Shown in pieces: positions 51,169 through 63,340 of a DNA stretch of 64,000 nucleotides. The stretch is from Streptomyces sp. SCSIO 75703. GTDB taxonomy: Bacteria > Actinomycetota > Actinomycetes > Streptomycetales > Streptomycetaceae. The notes under the pieces were generated by a model. The model saw nothing but the letters and a program-made list of their open reading frames with translations, did no database searches and was not told the DNA's origin. The position numbers and the translations under genes are program-made. The DNA is taken from NCBI RefSeq assembly GCF_036607905.1, contig NZ_CP144555.1:1426001-1490000 (forward strand), given 5' to 3'. How positions within the stretch are numbered: the stretch's first letter is position 1; every line of letters starts with the position of its first letter.

Positions 51169-51912
51169 ATGACGCTGCTGCTCGCCCAGATCAGCGACCT
51201 GCACCTGGACGGGAGTGAGCGGGCCACCCGCCGCGCCGAGCGGGTCATGAACCACCTGCGCGCGCTGCCCCGCCGGCCGGACGCGGTCCTGGTCACCGGG
51301 GACATCGCCGACCACGGCGAGGAGGCGGAGTACGAGGAGGCCGCGCGCCTGCTGAAGGCGCCGTTCCCCGTGTACCTCTGCCCCGGCAACCACGACGAAC
51401 GGTCGGCCTACCGCACCGTCCTGCTCTCCGAACCCCCCGGCGACGGCCCCGTCAACCGGGCGCACCACGTGCCCGGCGCCGTGATCCTCATGTGCGACAG
51501 CACGGTCCCCGGCCGCGACGAGGGACGCCTCGCGCCCGAGACCCTGGACTGGATCGACGCCACCCTCTCCGGTCTCGCCGAGGGCACCCCCGCGCTGCTC
51601 GCCTTCCACCACCCGCCGGTCACGGTCCACCACCCGCTCCCCGACACCTGGCCGCTCCAGGAGACCGGGGACCTCGCCTCGCTGCTCGACGCGCACCCCC
51701 GGGTCGTCGCCCTCCTCACCGGCCACGCGCACACCGCGGCGGCGTCCGCCTTCGCCGGGCGCCCGGTGATCGTCTCCCCGGCGGTCACCTGGACGCTCCG
51801 CCTGCCCTGGGAGGGCGACGAGCCCGCCGACCGCGACCGGCCGCCCGGCCTCGCCTACCACGTCCTGGACGACGACCACCGGCTGACCACGCACTTCCGC
51901 GTCGTCCTCTGA
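51169..51912 (+). CDS. Metallophosphoesterase (CpdA-like cyclic nucleotide phosphodiesterase)
   Basis: A 247-aa calcineurin-like phosphoesterase. Metal-binding motifs are in family order: QISDLHLDG, VLVTGDIADHGEE, CPGNHDERSAY, AFHHPPV, and LTGHAHTAAA. These match class III cyclic nucleotide phosphodiesterases such as CpdA, although other phosphoester substrates are possible. ATG 51169 begins at the conserved TLLLAQISDLH. It precedes the formate dehydrogenase gene on the same strand but is 239 bases away, so no shared operon is implied. That gap shows no clear feature. Confidence 0.88.
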   Translation: MTLLLAQISDLHLDGSERATRRAERVMNHLRALPRRPDAVLVTGDIADHGEEAEYEEAARLLKAPFPVYLCPGNHDERSAYRTVLLSEPPGDGPVNRAHHVPGAVILMCDSTVPGRDEGRLAPETLDWIDATLSGLAEGTPALLAFHHPPVTVHHPLPDTWPLQETGDLASLLDAHPRVVALLTGHAHTAAASAFAGRPVIVSPAVTWTLRLPWEGDEPADRDRPPGLAYHVLDDDHRLTTHFRVVL

Positions 51913-52151
51913 GACCGGGGGCCGGACGGCGCACCACGAGGCCCGCCGCGCGGGTCGCCGCCGGACCGGCCGGGGGCACCGGGACCCGCGCCGCGGATGC
52001 CGTCCCCGCCCGGTCGCGGCAGACTGCGGGCAGGGCACGGGTCGCGCCCGCGGCGGGCCGGAGGACTGGGCCCGCCGGAAACGGGCACGCGGAGGGCCGT
52101 ACCGGACCACGGCGGTGCACCGGCACCGGCGGCGCGGAAGGGGAAGAGGCG

Positions 52152-55100
52152 ATGGGCGTACGCACCTGGATCGACTCCTGGCCGGTCTACCGCCAGCTCA
52201 AGGGCACCGACCCCCTGGGCCGCGGGGCCGCCGCCAAGAGCGGGCCCAGCGCGCGGCTCACCCCCCGGGTCGCCTCCGCCGACCGGGTGGTCAAGTCGAT
52301 CTGCCCGTACTGCGCGGTGGGCTGCGGCCAGAACGTCTACGTGGAGGACGAGCGCGTCACCCAGATCGAGGGGGACCCCGACTCCCCCATCTCCCGCGGC
52401 CGGCTCTGCCCCAAGGGCTCGGCCACCCTCCAGCTCACCACCGGCGGCGCCCGCGAGCACCAGGTCCTCCACCGGCGCCCGCACGCCACCGAGTGGGAGC
52501 GGCTCGACCTGGACACGGCGATGGACATGATCGCCGACCGGGTGATCGAGGCCCGGCGCGCGGGCTGGCAGTGGGAGGTCGACGCGGCCCGCACCCGGCG
52601 CACCATGGGCATCGCGAGCCTCGGCGGGGCCACGCTCGACAACGAGGAGAACTACCTGATCAAAAAGCTGTTCACCGCGCTGGGAGCCGTGCAGATCGAG
52701 AACCAGGCGCGTGTTTGACACTCCTCCACCGTTCCCGGTCTGGGAACCTCGTTCGGCCGCGGCGGCGCGACCACCTTCCAGCAGGACCTGCAGAACGCGG
52801 ACTGCGTCGTCATCCAGGGCTCCAACATGGCCGAGTGCCATCCGGTGGGCTTCCAGTGGGTGATGGAGGCCAAGGCGCGGGGCGCCAAGGTGGTGCACAT
52901 CGACCCGCGCTTCACCCGCACCAGCGCACTGTCCGACGTGCACGTGCCGCTGCGCGCGGGCTCGGACATCGCCTTCCTCGGCGGGCTGATCAACCACGTC
53001 CTGACCAGCGGCCGGTACTTCCACGACTACGTCGTGGCGTACACCAACGGGCCCGTCGTCCTGCGCGAGGACTACCGCGGCCCCGACGACCTGGACGGGG
53101 TGTTCTCCGGACTCGAACCGGACGGCCGCCACTACTCCACGGCCACCTGGCAGTACGAGGGCACGCGGATGCGGGCCGTCTCCGGCGAACGCGACCGGGA
53201 ACCCGACCGGCGCACCGACGGCATCGGTTCCGTGTCGGACGCGGCGCGCGGCGAGTCGCACGGCTCCGGCGGCGCCGACATCGGGGCGGGCGAACCCGAG
53301 CGCGACGAGACGCTGACCCACCCGCGCTGCGTCTTCCAGGTCCTCAAACGCCACTACGCCCGCTACACGCCCGAGGTCGTCGAGGAGATCTGCGGAGTGC
53401 CGCGGGACCTCTTCGCTCAGGTGTGCGAGCTGTTGACGGAGAACTCGGGCCGGGAGCGCACCACGGCGTTCGCCTACGCGGTCGGCTGGACGCAGCACAC
53501 GGTGGGCGTGCAGTACATCCGGGCGGCCTCCGTCCTGCAGAGCCTCCTCGGCAACATCGGCCGGCCCGGCGGCGGCATCCTCGCGCTGCGCGGGCACGCC
53601 TCCATCCAGGGCTCGACGGACATCCCGACCCTGTTCAACCTGCTGCCCGGCTACATCCCCATGCCGCACGCGCACCAGCGGCAGGACCTGGACGCCTTCG
53701 TCCGGGCGGAGGCGGCCCGCAAGGGCTACTGGGGGAACATGCGGTCCTACCTGGTCAGCCTGCTCAAGGCGTACTGGGGCCCGGCGGCCACCGAGGAGAA
53801 CGACTTCTGCTTCGACTACCTGCCGCGGCTCACCGGCTCCCACTCGACGTACGAGACGGTCATGGCCCAGTTGGAGGGCACCTGCAAGGGCTACTTCCTG
53901 ATGGGCGAGAACCCGGCGGTCGGCTCGGCCAACGCCAAGCTCCAGCGGCTCGGCATGGCCAACCTGGACTGGCTCGTGGTGCGGGACTTCTCCCTGATCG
54001 AGTCGGCCACCTGGTGGAAGGACGGCCCGGAGATCGAGACGGGCGAGCTGCGCACCGAGGACATCGGCACCGAGGTCTTCTTCCTGCCGGCCGCCGCGCA
54101 CACGGAGAAGGACGGTTCCTTCACCAACACCCAGCGGCTCCTGCAATGGCACCACCAGGCGGTGCCGCCGCCCGGCGAGGCGCGCAGCGACCTGTGGTTC
54201 ACGTACCACCTCGGGCGGCTCGTGCGGGAGAAGCTCGCCGCCTCCCGTGACCCGATGGACCGGCCGCTGCTCGACCTGACCTGGGACTACCCGACGCACG
54301 GCGCGATCGCCGAACCGGACGCCGAGGCCGTCCTCGCCGAGATCAACGGCCACGACGCCGACGGGAACCCGCTGTCCTCCTACGAGCAGCTCGCCGACGA
54401 CGGCTCCACGGCGTGCGGCTGCTGGATCTACTGCGGGGTGTACGCCGACGGCGTCAACCAGGCGGCCCGCCGCCGGCCGGGCGAGGAGCAGGACTGGGTG
54501 GCGAAGGAGTGGGGCTGGGCCTGGCCCGCCAACCGGCGCATCCTCTACAACCGGGCCTCGGCCGACGCCGAGGGACGGCCGTGGAGCGCCCGCAAGTCGC
54601 TGGTGTGGTGGGACGAGGAGCAGGGCAGGTGGACCGGCCACGACACCCCCGACTTCACGGCCGGCAAGGCCCCCGGCCACGTCCCGCCCGCTGGCGCGCG
54701 GGGGCCCGAGGCGCTGGGCGGGACGGACGCGTTCGTCATGCAGGCGGACGGCAAGGCGTGGCTGTACGCCCCGTCCGGGCTCACCGACGGCCCGCTGCCC
54801 GTCCACTACGAACCGCAGGACTCGCCGTTCCCGAACCGGCTGTACGGGCAGCAGCGCAACCCGGTGCGGCACCTGCCGCCCCCGCACCCGGACAACCGCT
54901 ACCAGCCCAGCGGCACCGAACCCGGCTCGGACGTCTTCCCCTACGTGGCGACCACGTACCGGCTCACCGAGCACCACACCGCGGGCGGCATGTCCCGCTG
55001 GCAGCCCTACCTCGCCGAACTGCAGCCGGAGTTCTTCTGCGAGGTCTCGCCGGAGCTGGCCGCCGAACGCGGGCTGGAGCACGCCGGGTGGGCGACGATC

Positions 55101-55412
55101 GTCAGCGCCCGCGCGGTGATCGAGGCCCGGGTGCTGGTCACCGACCGGATGGCCTCCCTGACCGTGCAGGGCCGCCGGCTGCACCAGGTCGGGCTGCCCT
55201 ACCACTGGGGCCCGAACGGCTACAGCACCGGTGACGCCGCCAACGAGCTGCTGCACCTGTCCCTGGACCCGAACACCCACATCCAGGAGGCCAAGGCGTT
55301 CGCGGTGGACATCCGGCCGGGCCGCCGCCCGAGGGGCCCGGCCTCGGTCGACCTGGTCCGGTCCTACCGGGCGCGGGCCGGCATCGACGCCGACACCGGC
55401 ACGCGGCCCTGA
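52152..55412 (+). CDS. fdhA: Formate dehydrogenase catalytic subunit, selenocysteine-containing
   Basis: A 1,086-aa molybdopterin enzyme read through an in-frame UGA. Residues ~45-90 hold a 4Fe-4S cluster (CPYCAVGCGQNV, then RLCPKG). The active-site residue 189 is encoded by TGA 52716-52718 in NQARV-U-HSSTVPGLG, the context where Sec or Cys binds Mo/W in formate dehydrogenases. The molybdopterin domain (SFGRGGATT, MAECHPVGF) and a C-terminal dinucleotide-binding domain (STGDAANELLHLSLDPN) follow. There is no clear twin-arginine signal. Frame and family similarity continue across the stop, a SECIS hairpin follows it, and selA/B/C/D are all in this window. The start ATG follows GGGAAGAGG. The fdhB and NrfD partners are at 2288-4353. 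Confidence 0.94.
52716..52747 (+). promoter_or_regulatory. UGA(Sec) codon and bacterial SECIS hairpin
   Basis: TGA 52716-52718 is followed after 12 bases by GTTCCC (52731-52736), loop GGTCT (52737-52741), and GGGAAC (52742-52747). A six-pair stem with a GGUCU apical loop is the feature recognised by SelB in E. coli fdhF, and the distance from the UGA is in the usual range. The hairpin lies within the coding sequence, as bacterial SECIS elements must. Confidence 0.88.
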
Positions 55413-55446
55413 CGGCCCGCGCGGGGCGGGCCCCCGAGCGGCCCCG

Positions 55447-55510
55447 CCCCGCCACCGCCTCCGCTCCCGTCCCGGCCCGGCCCCGCCACCGCCTCCGCTC
55501 CCGTCCCGGC
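55447..55510. repeat. 30-bp perfect direct repeat
   Basis: A 30-base unit beginning CCCCGCCACCGCCTCCGCTC occurs at 55447-55476 and again at 55481-55510, separated by CCGG. It lies between the fdhA stop and the lysR promoter. No function is evident; it may be a slippage product. The remainder of the gap 55413-55614 has nothing recognisable. Confidence 0.7.
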
Positions 55511-55614
55511 TCCGCGGGCCGCCGGCTCCGGCGGGAGCGCTCCCCGTCCCGGTGGCGGACCTTCCACTCGCGCACCCGGCCGGGGCAGCTCCCGGAGCGG
55601 TTTCCGCACAGACC

Positions 55615-55656
55615 TATTGATATTCCTGCGGTCTCAATACCCTGCAATCAGGTATT
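55615..55656. promoter_or_regulatory. LysR-type operator region
   Basis: Two nested inverted repeats stand in an AT-richer block: TATTGA (55615-55620) with TCAATA (55634-55639) over 13 bp, and AATACC (55636-55641) with GGTATT (55651-55656) over 9 bp. They lie directly upstream of the -35 box, where LysR activators bind (T-N11-A motifs). They probably control the catechol operon and the lysR gene itself. Confidence 0.5.
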
Positions 55657-55684
55657 TGTGCCGTATGGGAGCCTCTCCTACGCT
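55656..55684 (+). promoter_or_regulatory. Promoter of the lysR-catBAC operon
   Basis: TTGTGC (55656-55661) and TACGCT (55679-55684) are separated by 17 bp. The predicted start of transcription lies ~35 bases before ATG 55728. The LysR-type repeats abut the -35 box. Confidence 0.5.
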
Positions 55685-55727
55685 GTGGCGTATTCGAGGG
55701 CCCCGATCACAGGAAAGGGGCTACCCG

Positions 55728-58611
<2,884 letters not shown>

Positions 58612-58617
58612 TCGGCC

Positions 58618-58914
58618 GTGCTCTTCGCCGTGCGCATGGACGTCGACATCCCGCGTGACCTCGACCCCGGGGTCAGGCAGGACCTGGTGGCCCGCGAGAA
58701 GGCGTACTGCCGGGAACTCCAGAAGTCCGGACAGTGGGTGCACATCTGGCGCTGCGTCGGGCAGTACGCCAACATCAGCGTCTTCGACGTGGCCGACAAC
58801 GAGGCGCTGCACGCCCTCCTGTGGCAGCTCCCGCTCTTCCCCTACATGCGGATCGAGGTCACCCCGCTGGCCCAGCACCCCTCGGACCTGGCCGCCGGCG
58901 ACCCCGCGGCGTGA
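58618..58914 (+). CDS. catC: Muconolactone delta-isomerase
   Basis: A 98-aa protein that converts muconolactone to 3-oxoadipate enol-lactone, the step between CatB and the lactonase. MLFAVRMDVDIPRDLDP, then EKAYCRELQKSGQWVHIWRCVGQY and LPLFPYMRIEVTPLAQHPSD are conserved family features, and the length fits (~92-98 aa). The start is GTG 58618, six bases after the catA stop. It is the last cat gene before a hairpin. Confidence 0.95.
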   Translation: MLFAVRMDVDIPRDLDPGVRQDLVAREKAYCRELQKSGQWVHIWRCVGQYANISVFDVADNEALHALLWQLPLFPYMRIEVTPLAQHPSDLAAGDPAA

Positions 58915-58941
58915 GCCGCTGAACCGCACACCGCGCCCATC

Positions 58942-59021
<80 letters not shown>

Positions 59022-59094
59022 ACCCCGGTACCGCCCCGTCCCGCCGCGTTCCCTCCCCGTTCCTCCCCACCTTCCGTCCCGTACCAGGAGAGCC

Positions 59095-59871
59095 GTGTCC
59101 CCCGCTCCCCCGCTCCACCACGACCTGGCCGGTCCCGTCGACGCGCCGCCGCTGATCCTCGGCCCCTCCCTGGGCACCTCGTCGGCGGTCTGGGAGCCCC
59201 AACTCGCCTCCCTGGCGCGTACGTTCCGCGTGCTGCGCTTCGACCTGCCCGGCCACGGCGGCTCCCCCACCGCCGCCCTGCCCGATCCCGCGCCCGGCCG
59301 GACGACGGCCCGGGACCTGGCCGCGCTCGTGCTCCGCCTCGCGGACGCGCAGGGCTGGGACCGCTTCCACTACGCGGGCATCTCGCTCGGCGGGGCGCTC
59401 GGCGCCCACCTCGCGGCCTTCCACCCCGAGCGGGTCGCCTCGCTCGCCCTCGTCTGCTCCTCCGCCCACTTCGGACCGGCCGCGCCCTGGCTCCTGCGGG
59501 CGGACCTCGTCCGGCGCGAGGGCACCGCGCCCCTGCTGGCCACCAGCCCCGAGCGCTGGTTCGCCGACGCGGCCACCGCGGACACCGCCTTCGGACGCCG
59601 GCTGCTCGGCACGCTCGCCGAGGCCGACCCGGCGGGGTACGCGGCCTGCTGCGACGCGCTCGCCGTGCTGGACCTGCGGCCCGACCTGGGCCGGATCACC
59701 GCGCCCACACTGGTGGTCGGCGGCGGCGCGGACACGGCGACCCCGCCGGAGCACGCCCGGGAACTGGCCGGCTCCATCCCGCGCGCCGCCCTGGAGATCG
59801 TCGACTGCGGCCACCTCGCCGTCGAGCGGCCCGAGGCCCTGGACGCCGTCCTCACCGCCCACTTCCGGTGA
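59095..59871 (+). CDS. pcaD: 3-oxoadipate enol-lactonase (alpha/beta hydrolase)
   Basis: A 258-aa alpha/beta hydrolase. The nucleophile elbow is GISLGG, the oxyanion region is LGPSLGTSSAVWEPQ, and the catalytic His is in DCGHLAVERPE. The order and sequence fit PcaD/CatD, which hydrolyses 3-oxoadipate enol-lactone to beta-ketoadipate, the step after CatC. GTG 59095 follows AGGAG. A terminator separates it from catC, so it may have its own promoter. The succinyl-CoA transferase and thiolase of the lower pathway are not in this window. Confidence 0.87.
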   Translation: MSPAPPLHHDLAGPVDAPPLILGPSLGTSSAVWEPQLASLARTFRVLRFDLPGHGGSPTAALPDPAPGRTTARDLAALVLRLADAQGWDRFHYAGISLGGALGAHLAAFHPERVASLALVCSSAHFGPAAPWLLRADLVRREGTAPLLATSPERWFADAATADTAFGRRLLGTLAEADPAGYAACCDALAVLDLRPDLGRITAPTLVVGGGADTATPPEHARELAGSIPRAALEIVDCGHLAVERPEALDAVLTAHFR

Positions 59872-59903
59872 CCGCGGCCGGCCCGCCGGGCCGCACGCAC
59901 GCC

Positions 59904-59948
59904 GACGCCCCGCGCCCCGGACCGCTGTGGTCCGGGGCGCGGGGCGTC
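59904..59948. terminator. Bidirectional terminator, 20-bp stem
   Basis: Arms 59904-59923 and 59929-59948 pair perfectly over 20 bp with a GCTGT loop; the arms begin GACGCCCC and end GGGGCGTC. It lies between the convergent lactonase and FAD-synthetase genes. Confidence 0.75.
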
Positions 59949-59961
59949 GCTGCAGGGACCC

Positions 59962-60585
59962 TCACCAGGGGCGGCCCAGCAGTTCCTCGACGGCGCGGAG
60001 ATCACCCGCCGCCAGCCGGCTGCGGATCAGGGTGGAGGAGCAGGTGTGCCCGTCGCGGGCCACGAGCGGCACCGCGTCCACGGTGAAGCCGAGCCGCCGG
60101 CCCCGGCGCCCCAGCAGGACGGTGTCGCCCTCCCCGCCCCTGCCGAAGCGGAAGTTCTCGCCGACGACCACGGCCCGCGCCCCGAGCCCGGCGGCGAGGA
60201 CCCGGTCGGCGAACTCGCCGGCCGGCACGGCGGCCAGCGCCGTGGTGAACGGCAGCACGAGCACCGCGTCGACGCCCAGTGCGTGGGCGAGGCGGACCCG
60301 TTCCTCCAGGGAGGTGAGCTGCCGCGGGGCGCGGTCCGGACGGGTCACGGTGAGGGGGTGCGGGTCGAAGGTGAGCAGCACGGACGGCAGCCCGTGCTCG
60401 GCAGCCCGCTCGCGCACCCGCCGGACCAGCGCGGTGTGACCGCGGTGGAACCCGTCGAAGACACCCATGGTCACGGCGCACCCCGGCCAGTCGGACGGGA
60501 CGTCGCCCAGTCCCGTCCACACCGCGCCCGGCGCCGGGCCGGTGGCCGGGGCGCCCGCGCGGGCCGGGCTCGTTCGTACGGTCAT
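59962..60585 (-). CDS. FAD synthetase domain protein (RibF-like, lacking the kinase half)
   Basis: A 207-aa protein equal to the N-terminal FMN adenylyltransferase domain of RibF. MGVFDGFHRGH is the nucleotidyltransferase motif, with LLTFDPHPL and the C-terminal CSSTLIRSRLAAGDL. Bacterial RibF normally carries a riboflavin kinase domain as well (~310 aa in total). That half is missing here without sign of truncation, so it should make FAD from FMN only. It is the last gene on the minus strand behind the flavin-dependent hydroxylase and probably supplies its FAD. It is not the housekeeping RibF. Confidence 0.85.
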   Translation of the reverse strand: MTVRTSPARAGAPATGPAPGAVWTGLGDVPSDWPGCAVTMGVFDGFHRGHTALVRRVRERAAEHGLPSVLLTFDPHPLTVTRPDRAPRQLTSLEERVRLAHALGVDAVLVLPFTTALAAVPAGEFADRVLAAGLGARAVVVGENFRFGRGGEGDTVLLGRRGRRLGFTVDAVPLVARDGHTCSSTLIRSRLAAGDLRAVEELLGRPW

Positions 60586-60673
60586 CGTGCGGCTCCAGGA
60601 ACAGGCCGCCCCGGGGGGCGGCGGACGGCCGGGGCGGTGTGCGGCACCGCCCCGGCCCGGGAGGGCGGCGGCG

Positions 60674-62248
60674 TCAGCGGCGGTGGATGCTCACGTCGTC
60701 CGGGTTGATCAGGTCCGGCACGGTCCAGCCGTCGAGGTCGTACTCCGCCATGCACTGCTCGGCGAAGCCCTTCATGGCGTCGGCGGTGCCGGACGCCTGG
60801 GCGGTGAAGAGCATCTCGGCGCGCACCTGCTCGTGGTTGCCCGAGTAGTTGCGCTCGTACAGCTCGTGCCGGCCGCCGAACTCGCTGCCGATGGAGTCCC
60901 AGATCAGCTTCATCAGCTTGACCCGCTCGACCGAGTCGTAGCCGTTGGAGCCGCGCACGTACTTGTCGAGGTACGGGCGGATCTCGGGGACGGAGAAGTC
61001 CTTGGCGTTGGAGTTGAGGTAGATCAGTCCGCTGCCCAGGTCCTGCATGATGATTTCCTTGATCCTGGGGTAGCCCAGGGTCATGAACCAGCGGTAGGCG
61101 AGCCCGTAGTCGAGCTTCGGCAGGAAGGCGCCGTTCTTCCAGGAGTCCGGGTTGTTCGCCATGGCGTCGGTCAGGCCCCAGAAGAGGTTGCGCCAGGCGA
61201 TGACCTCGCCGACCCGGGTCTGGATGCCGCGGAAGTCCTTCGTGCCGGTGACCTCCACGCCCTTCATCAGCAGGCCGGCGATGAAGTCGAGCTTGACCGC
61301 GAGGCGGGTGCACCCGTGGAAGGTGAAACGGTGCAGGAAGCCGGAGCCGGGGAAGAACGTGCTGGCCTTCTCGGCGTCGCCGTAGATGAAGACGTTCTCC
61401 CAGGGGATCTTCACCTTGTCGAGGATGAAGATGGTGTCGTTCTCGTCGAAGCGGCTGGACAGCGGGTAGTCGAACGGGCTGCCCATGACGTCGGCGTTCA
61501 TCGCGTAGGAGTGCCGGCTGATCAGCTTCATGCCGGGCGCGCCCATCGGGACGGTGCAGACGAGCGCGAACTCCTTCTTCTTGATGGGGAGTCCGTAGTG
61601 CGCGATGAAGTTGTAGTGCGTGATGGCCGAGCCGGTGGCGACCACCTTGGCGCCGCTGATGACCAGGCCGTCGTCGCGCTCGTCCTCGACGTGGACGAAG
61701 ATGTCCTTGACCTCGTCCGGGTTGCGGTCGCGGTCCACCGGCGGGTTGATGATCGCGTGGTTCCAGTAGAGGACCTTCTCCTGCGACTCCGTGTACCAGC
61801 GCCGGGCGTTGTCGCCGAAGGGCTGGTAGAAGTCGCTGTCGGCGCCGAGGGTGCCGAGGAAGGCGGCCTTGTAGTCGGGGCTGCGGCCCATCCAGCCGTA
61901 GGTCATCCTGGCCCACTCGGCGATGGCGTCGCGGTCGGCGACCAGGTCCTCGCGGCTGCGCGGGGTGCGGAAGAAGGGGTGGGTGAAGCCGTTGCTGCCG
62001 GTGTCCGTGGGCACGGTGAGCACCGGCTGCTTCGCCGGGTCGTGCAGGGCGTCGTACAGCCGCGCGGTCATGCGCACCGAGTTGCGGAACGCCGGGTGCT
62101 CGGTGACGTCCTTGACCCTCTCGCCGTAGACCCACACCTCCCGTCCGTCGCGGATGGACTCGATGTACTCGTCGCCGGTCAGGGGGCGGGACACGGGGGC
62201 GTCCGCCGCGGGCGGGGCGGCCTCGGTGCGGGGGTCGGGGGAGGTCAT
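60674..62248 (-). CDS. FADH2-dependent aromatic hydroxylase (HpaB family, probably phenol 2-monooxygenase)
   Basis: A 524-aa two-component flavin monooxygenase of the 4-hydroxyphenylacetate 3-hydroxylase family. [20 protein letters not shown] starts the N-terminal domain, and [20 protein letters not shown] and [19 protein letters not shown] are family motifs. The reduced flavin comes from the reductase upstream. HpaB-family phenol hydroxylases are known, and the catechol genes next door make phenol (or a similar monophenol) the likeliest substrate. 4-Hydroxyphenylacetate, which needs the homoprotocatechuate meta pathway, is less likely since those genes are not seen. Confidence 0.87.
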   Translation of the reverse strand: MTSPDPRTEAAPPAADAPVSRPLTGDEYIESIRDGREVWVYGERVKDVTEHPAFRNSVRMTARLYDALHDPAKQPVLTVPTDTGSNGFTHPFFRTPRSREDLVADRDAIAEWARMTYGWMGRSPDYKAAFLGTLGADSDFYQPFGDNARRWYTESQEKVLYWNHAIINPPVDRDRNPDEVKDIFVHVEDERDDGLVISGAKVVATGSAITHYNFIAHYGLPIKKKEFALVCTVPMGAPGMKLISRHSYAMNADVMGSPFDYPLSSRFDENDTIFILDKVKIPWENVFIYGDAEKASTFFPGSGFLHRFTFHGCTRLAVKLDFIAGLLMKGVEVTGTKDFRGIQTRVGEVIAWRNLFWGLTDAMANNPDSWKNGAFLPKLDYGLAYRWFMTLGYPRIKEIIMQDLGSGLIYLNSNAKDFSVPEIRPYLDKYVRGSNGYDSVERVKLMKLIWDSIGSEFGGRHELYERNYSGNHEQVRAEMLFTAQASGTADAMKGFAEQCMAEYDLDGWTVPDLINPDDVSIHRR

Positions 62249-62285
62249 GTGGTTCCTCGCTGGTGTCGGGATGGGTGGACGGGGA

Positions 62286-62858
62286 TCAGGAGGCGCGGTT
62301 CGTGGCCCGGTCCGCGTGCATCGTGGTGAAGGCGGGGGCGCCGGTGAACCAGCCGCTCTCGGGGCTGTCCAGGCAGGCGCCCCAGTGGGTACTCGCGTCG
62401 CGCCGGCCCAGGTGGCGGAAGGTTCCGGCGTGGAACAGCAGCGGTTCCAGGTCGGTGATCTCGGCCTCGGCCACCTCGCCGATGACGATCAGGTGGTCGC
62501 CGCCGTCGTAGGTGCGCCAGGGGCGGCAGGAGAGGGTCGCGGCGGCGCCCGTCAGCACGGGGCCGAGGGGGCCGTCGGACCACTCCGGCTCGGGGTGCGC
62601 GGGCCGCCCCGCGAAGTGCCAGGCCGTGTCGATCTGGTCGGCGGCGAGGATGTTCACCGCGAACGGCGTGTCCGCCAGGTAGCTGCACGCCTTGGACTGC
62701 CGGGTGAGGGTGACCTGACACAGGGCCGGTTCCAGGGAGACGGCGGTGAAGGCGTTGACGGTGGCGCCGTGCCGTCCGCCGTCCGAGGTGGCGCAGGTGA
62801 CGACGGTGACGCCGGTGGCGAAGCGGCCGAAGGCGTCCCGCAGGCGGCGCTGGTTCAC
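62286..62858 (-). CDS. NAD(P)H:flavin oxidoreductase, reductase component
   Basis: A 190-aa flavin reductase-like domain (HpaC/PheA2 type). [18 protein letters not shown] then [20 protein letters not shown] and [13 protein letters not shown] are family motifs, with the C-terminal [15 protein letters not shown]. It reduces free FAD for the hydroxylase encoded 37 bases downstream. I placed the start at GTG 62858 ([10 protein letters not shown]), which has GAGG upstream; the open frame to 63059 is Pro/His-rich and unlike the family. Confidence 0.88.
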   Translation of the reverse strand: MNQRRLRDAFGRFATGVTVVTCATSDGGRHGATVNAFTAVSLEPALCQVTLTRQSKACSYLADTPFAVNILAADQIDTAWHFAGRPAHPEPEWSDGPLGPVLTGAAATLSCRPWRTYDGGDHLIVIGEVAEAEITDLEPLLFHAGTFRHLGRRDASTHWGACLDSPESGWFTGAPAFTTMHADRATNRAS

Positions 62859-63162
62859 GTGGCCCGCCTCGGGGTGCCTCCGGACGCGAGGGGCGTGCCC
62901 CGCGTCCGCCGGGTGCGGTGCCGGGTGGGCACCGGGGGGAGGCCGGTGCGGCGTATGCCGTACGCCCGCGCCGGGCGGCTCGTCCTCGGATGGGTCATTG
63001 CCCCGCTCCTGCCTGTCGGAGATGTGGCACGCGGTCCGGTGGCATGCCCGCCACGGCACCGGACCGCGTTCGTGGTGACAGAAGCCTGGACACGGGCCCG
63101 GTCCCGGTCTCGGGTGAGATGGCCCCCTTGGCTACCCCCTCCGCACTCGCGGGTACCCCCGT

Positions 63163-63182
63163 ATTCGCACAGGTGCGCGAAT
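63163..63182. promoter_or_regulatory. Inverted repeat between divergent genes
   Basis: ATTCGC and GCGAAT flank a central CGCACAGGTGCG palindrome. It lies between the hydroxylase operon and the regulator at 63341 and could be an operator for either. The gap 62859-63340 shows otherwise only the promoter listed below. Confidence 0.35.
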
Positions 63183-63270
63183 TGAGTCGCAGGCGATATG
63201 GGCCGAGGTCACGGGGCTATGGATCATGGCGCTGACCGGGGGAAACGCCCTTTCGGTCGGGTACGCGACC

Positions 63271-63299
63271 TTGGCAGGGCGGGGCCTTCGGCATAGCGT
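63271..63299 (+). promoter_or_regulatory. Promoter of the ATPase-type regulator
   Basis: TTGGCA (63271-63276) and TAGCGT (63294-63299) are separated by 17 bp. They lie ~40 bases before ATG 63341, a good vegetative promoter match. Confidence 0.55.
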
Positions 63300-63340
63300 C
63301 GGAGCCAGCGCAACGGCCCGAAGCAAGGACATCGAAGACG

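Noticed and set aside
52716..52718. Apparent nonsense mutation splitting the formate dehydrogenase gene
   Set aside because: The codon is TGA at the Mo-ligand position, a SECIS-like hairpin with a GGTCT loop follows, and all four sel genes are present. Selenocysteine is the better explanation.
60674..62248. Specific naming as 4-hydroxyphenylacetate 3-hydroxylase
   Set aside because: The family fits, but the homoprotocatechuate pathway genes that such an enzyme needs are absent and the catechol ortho pathway is adjacent.
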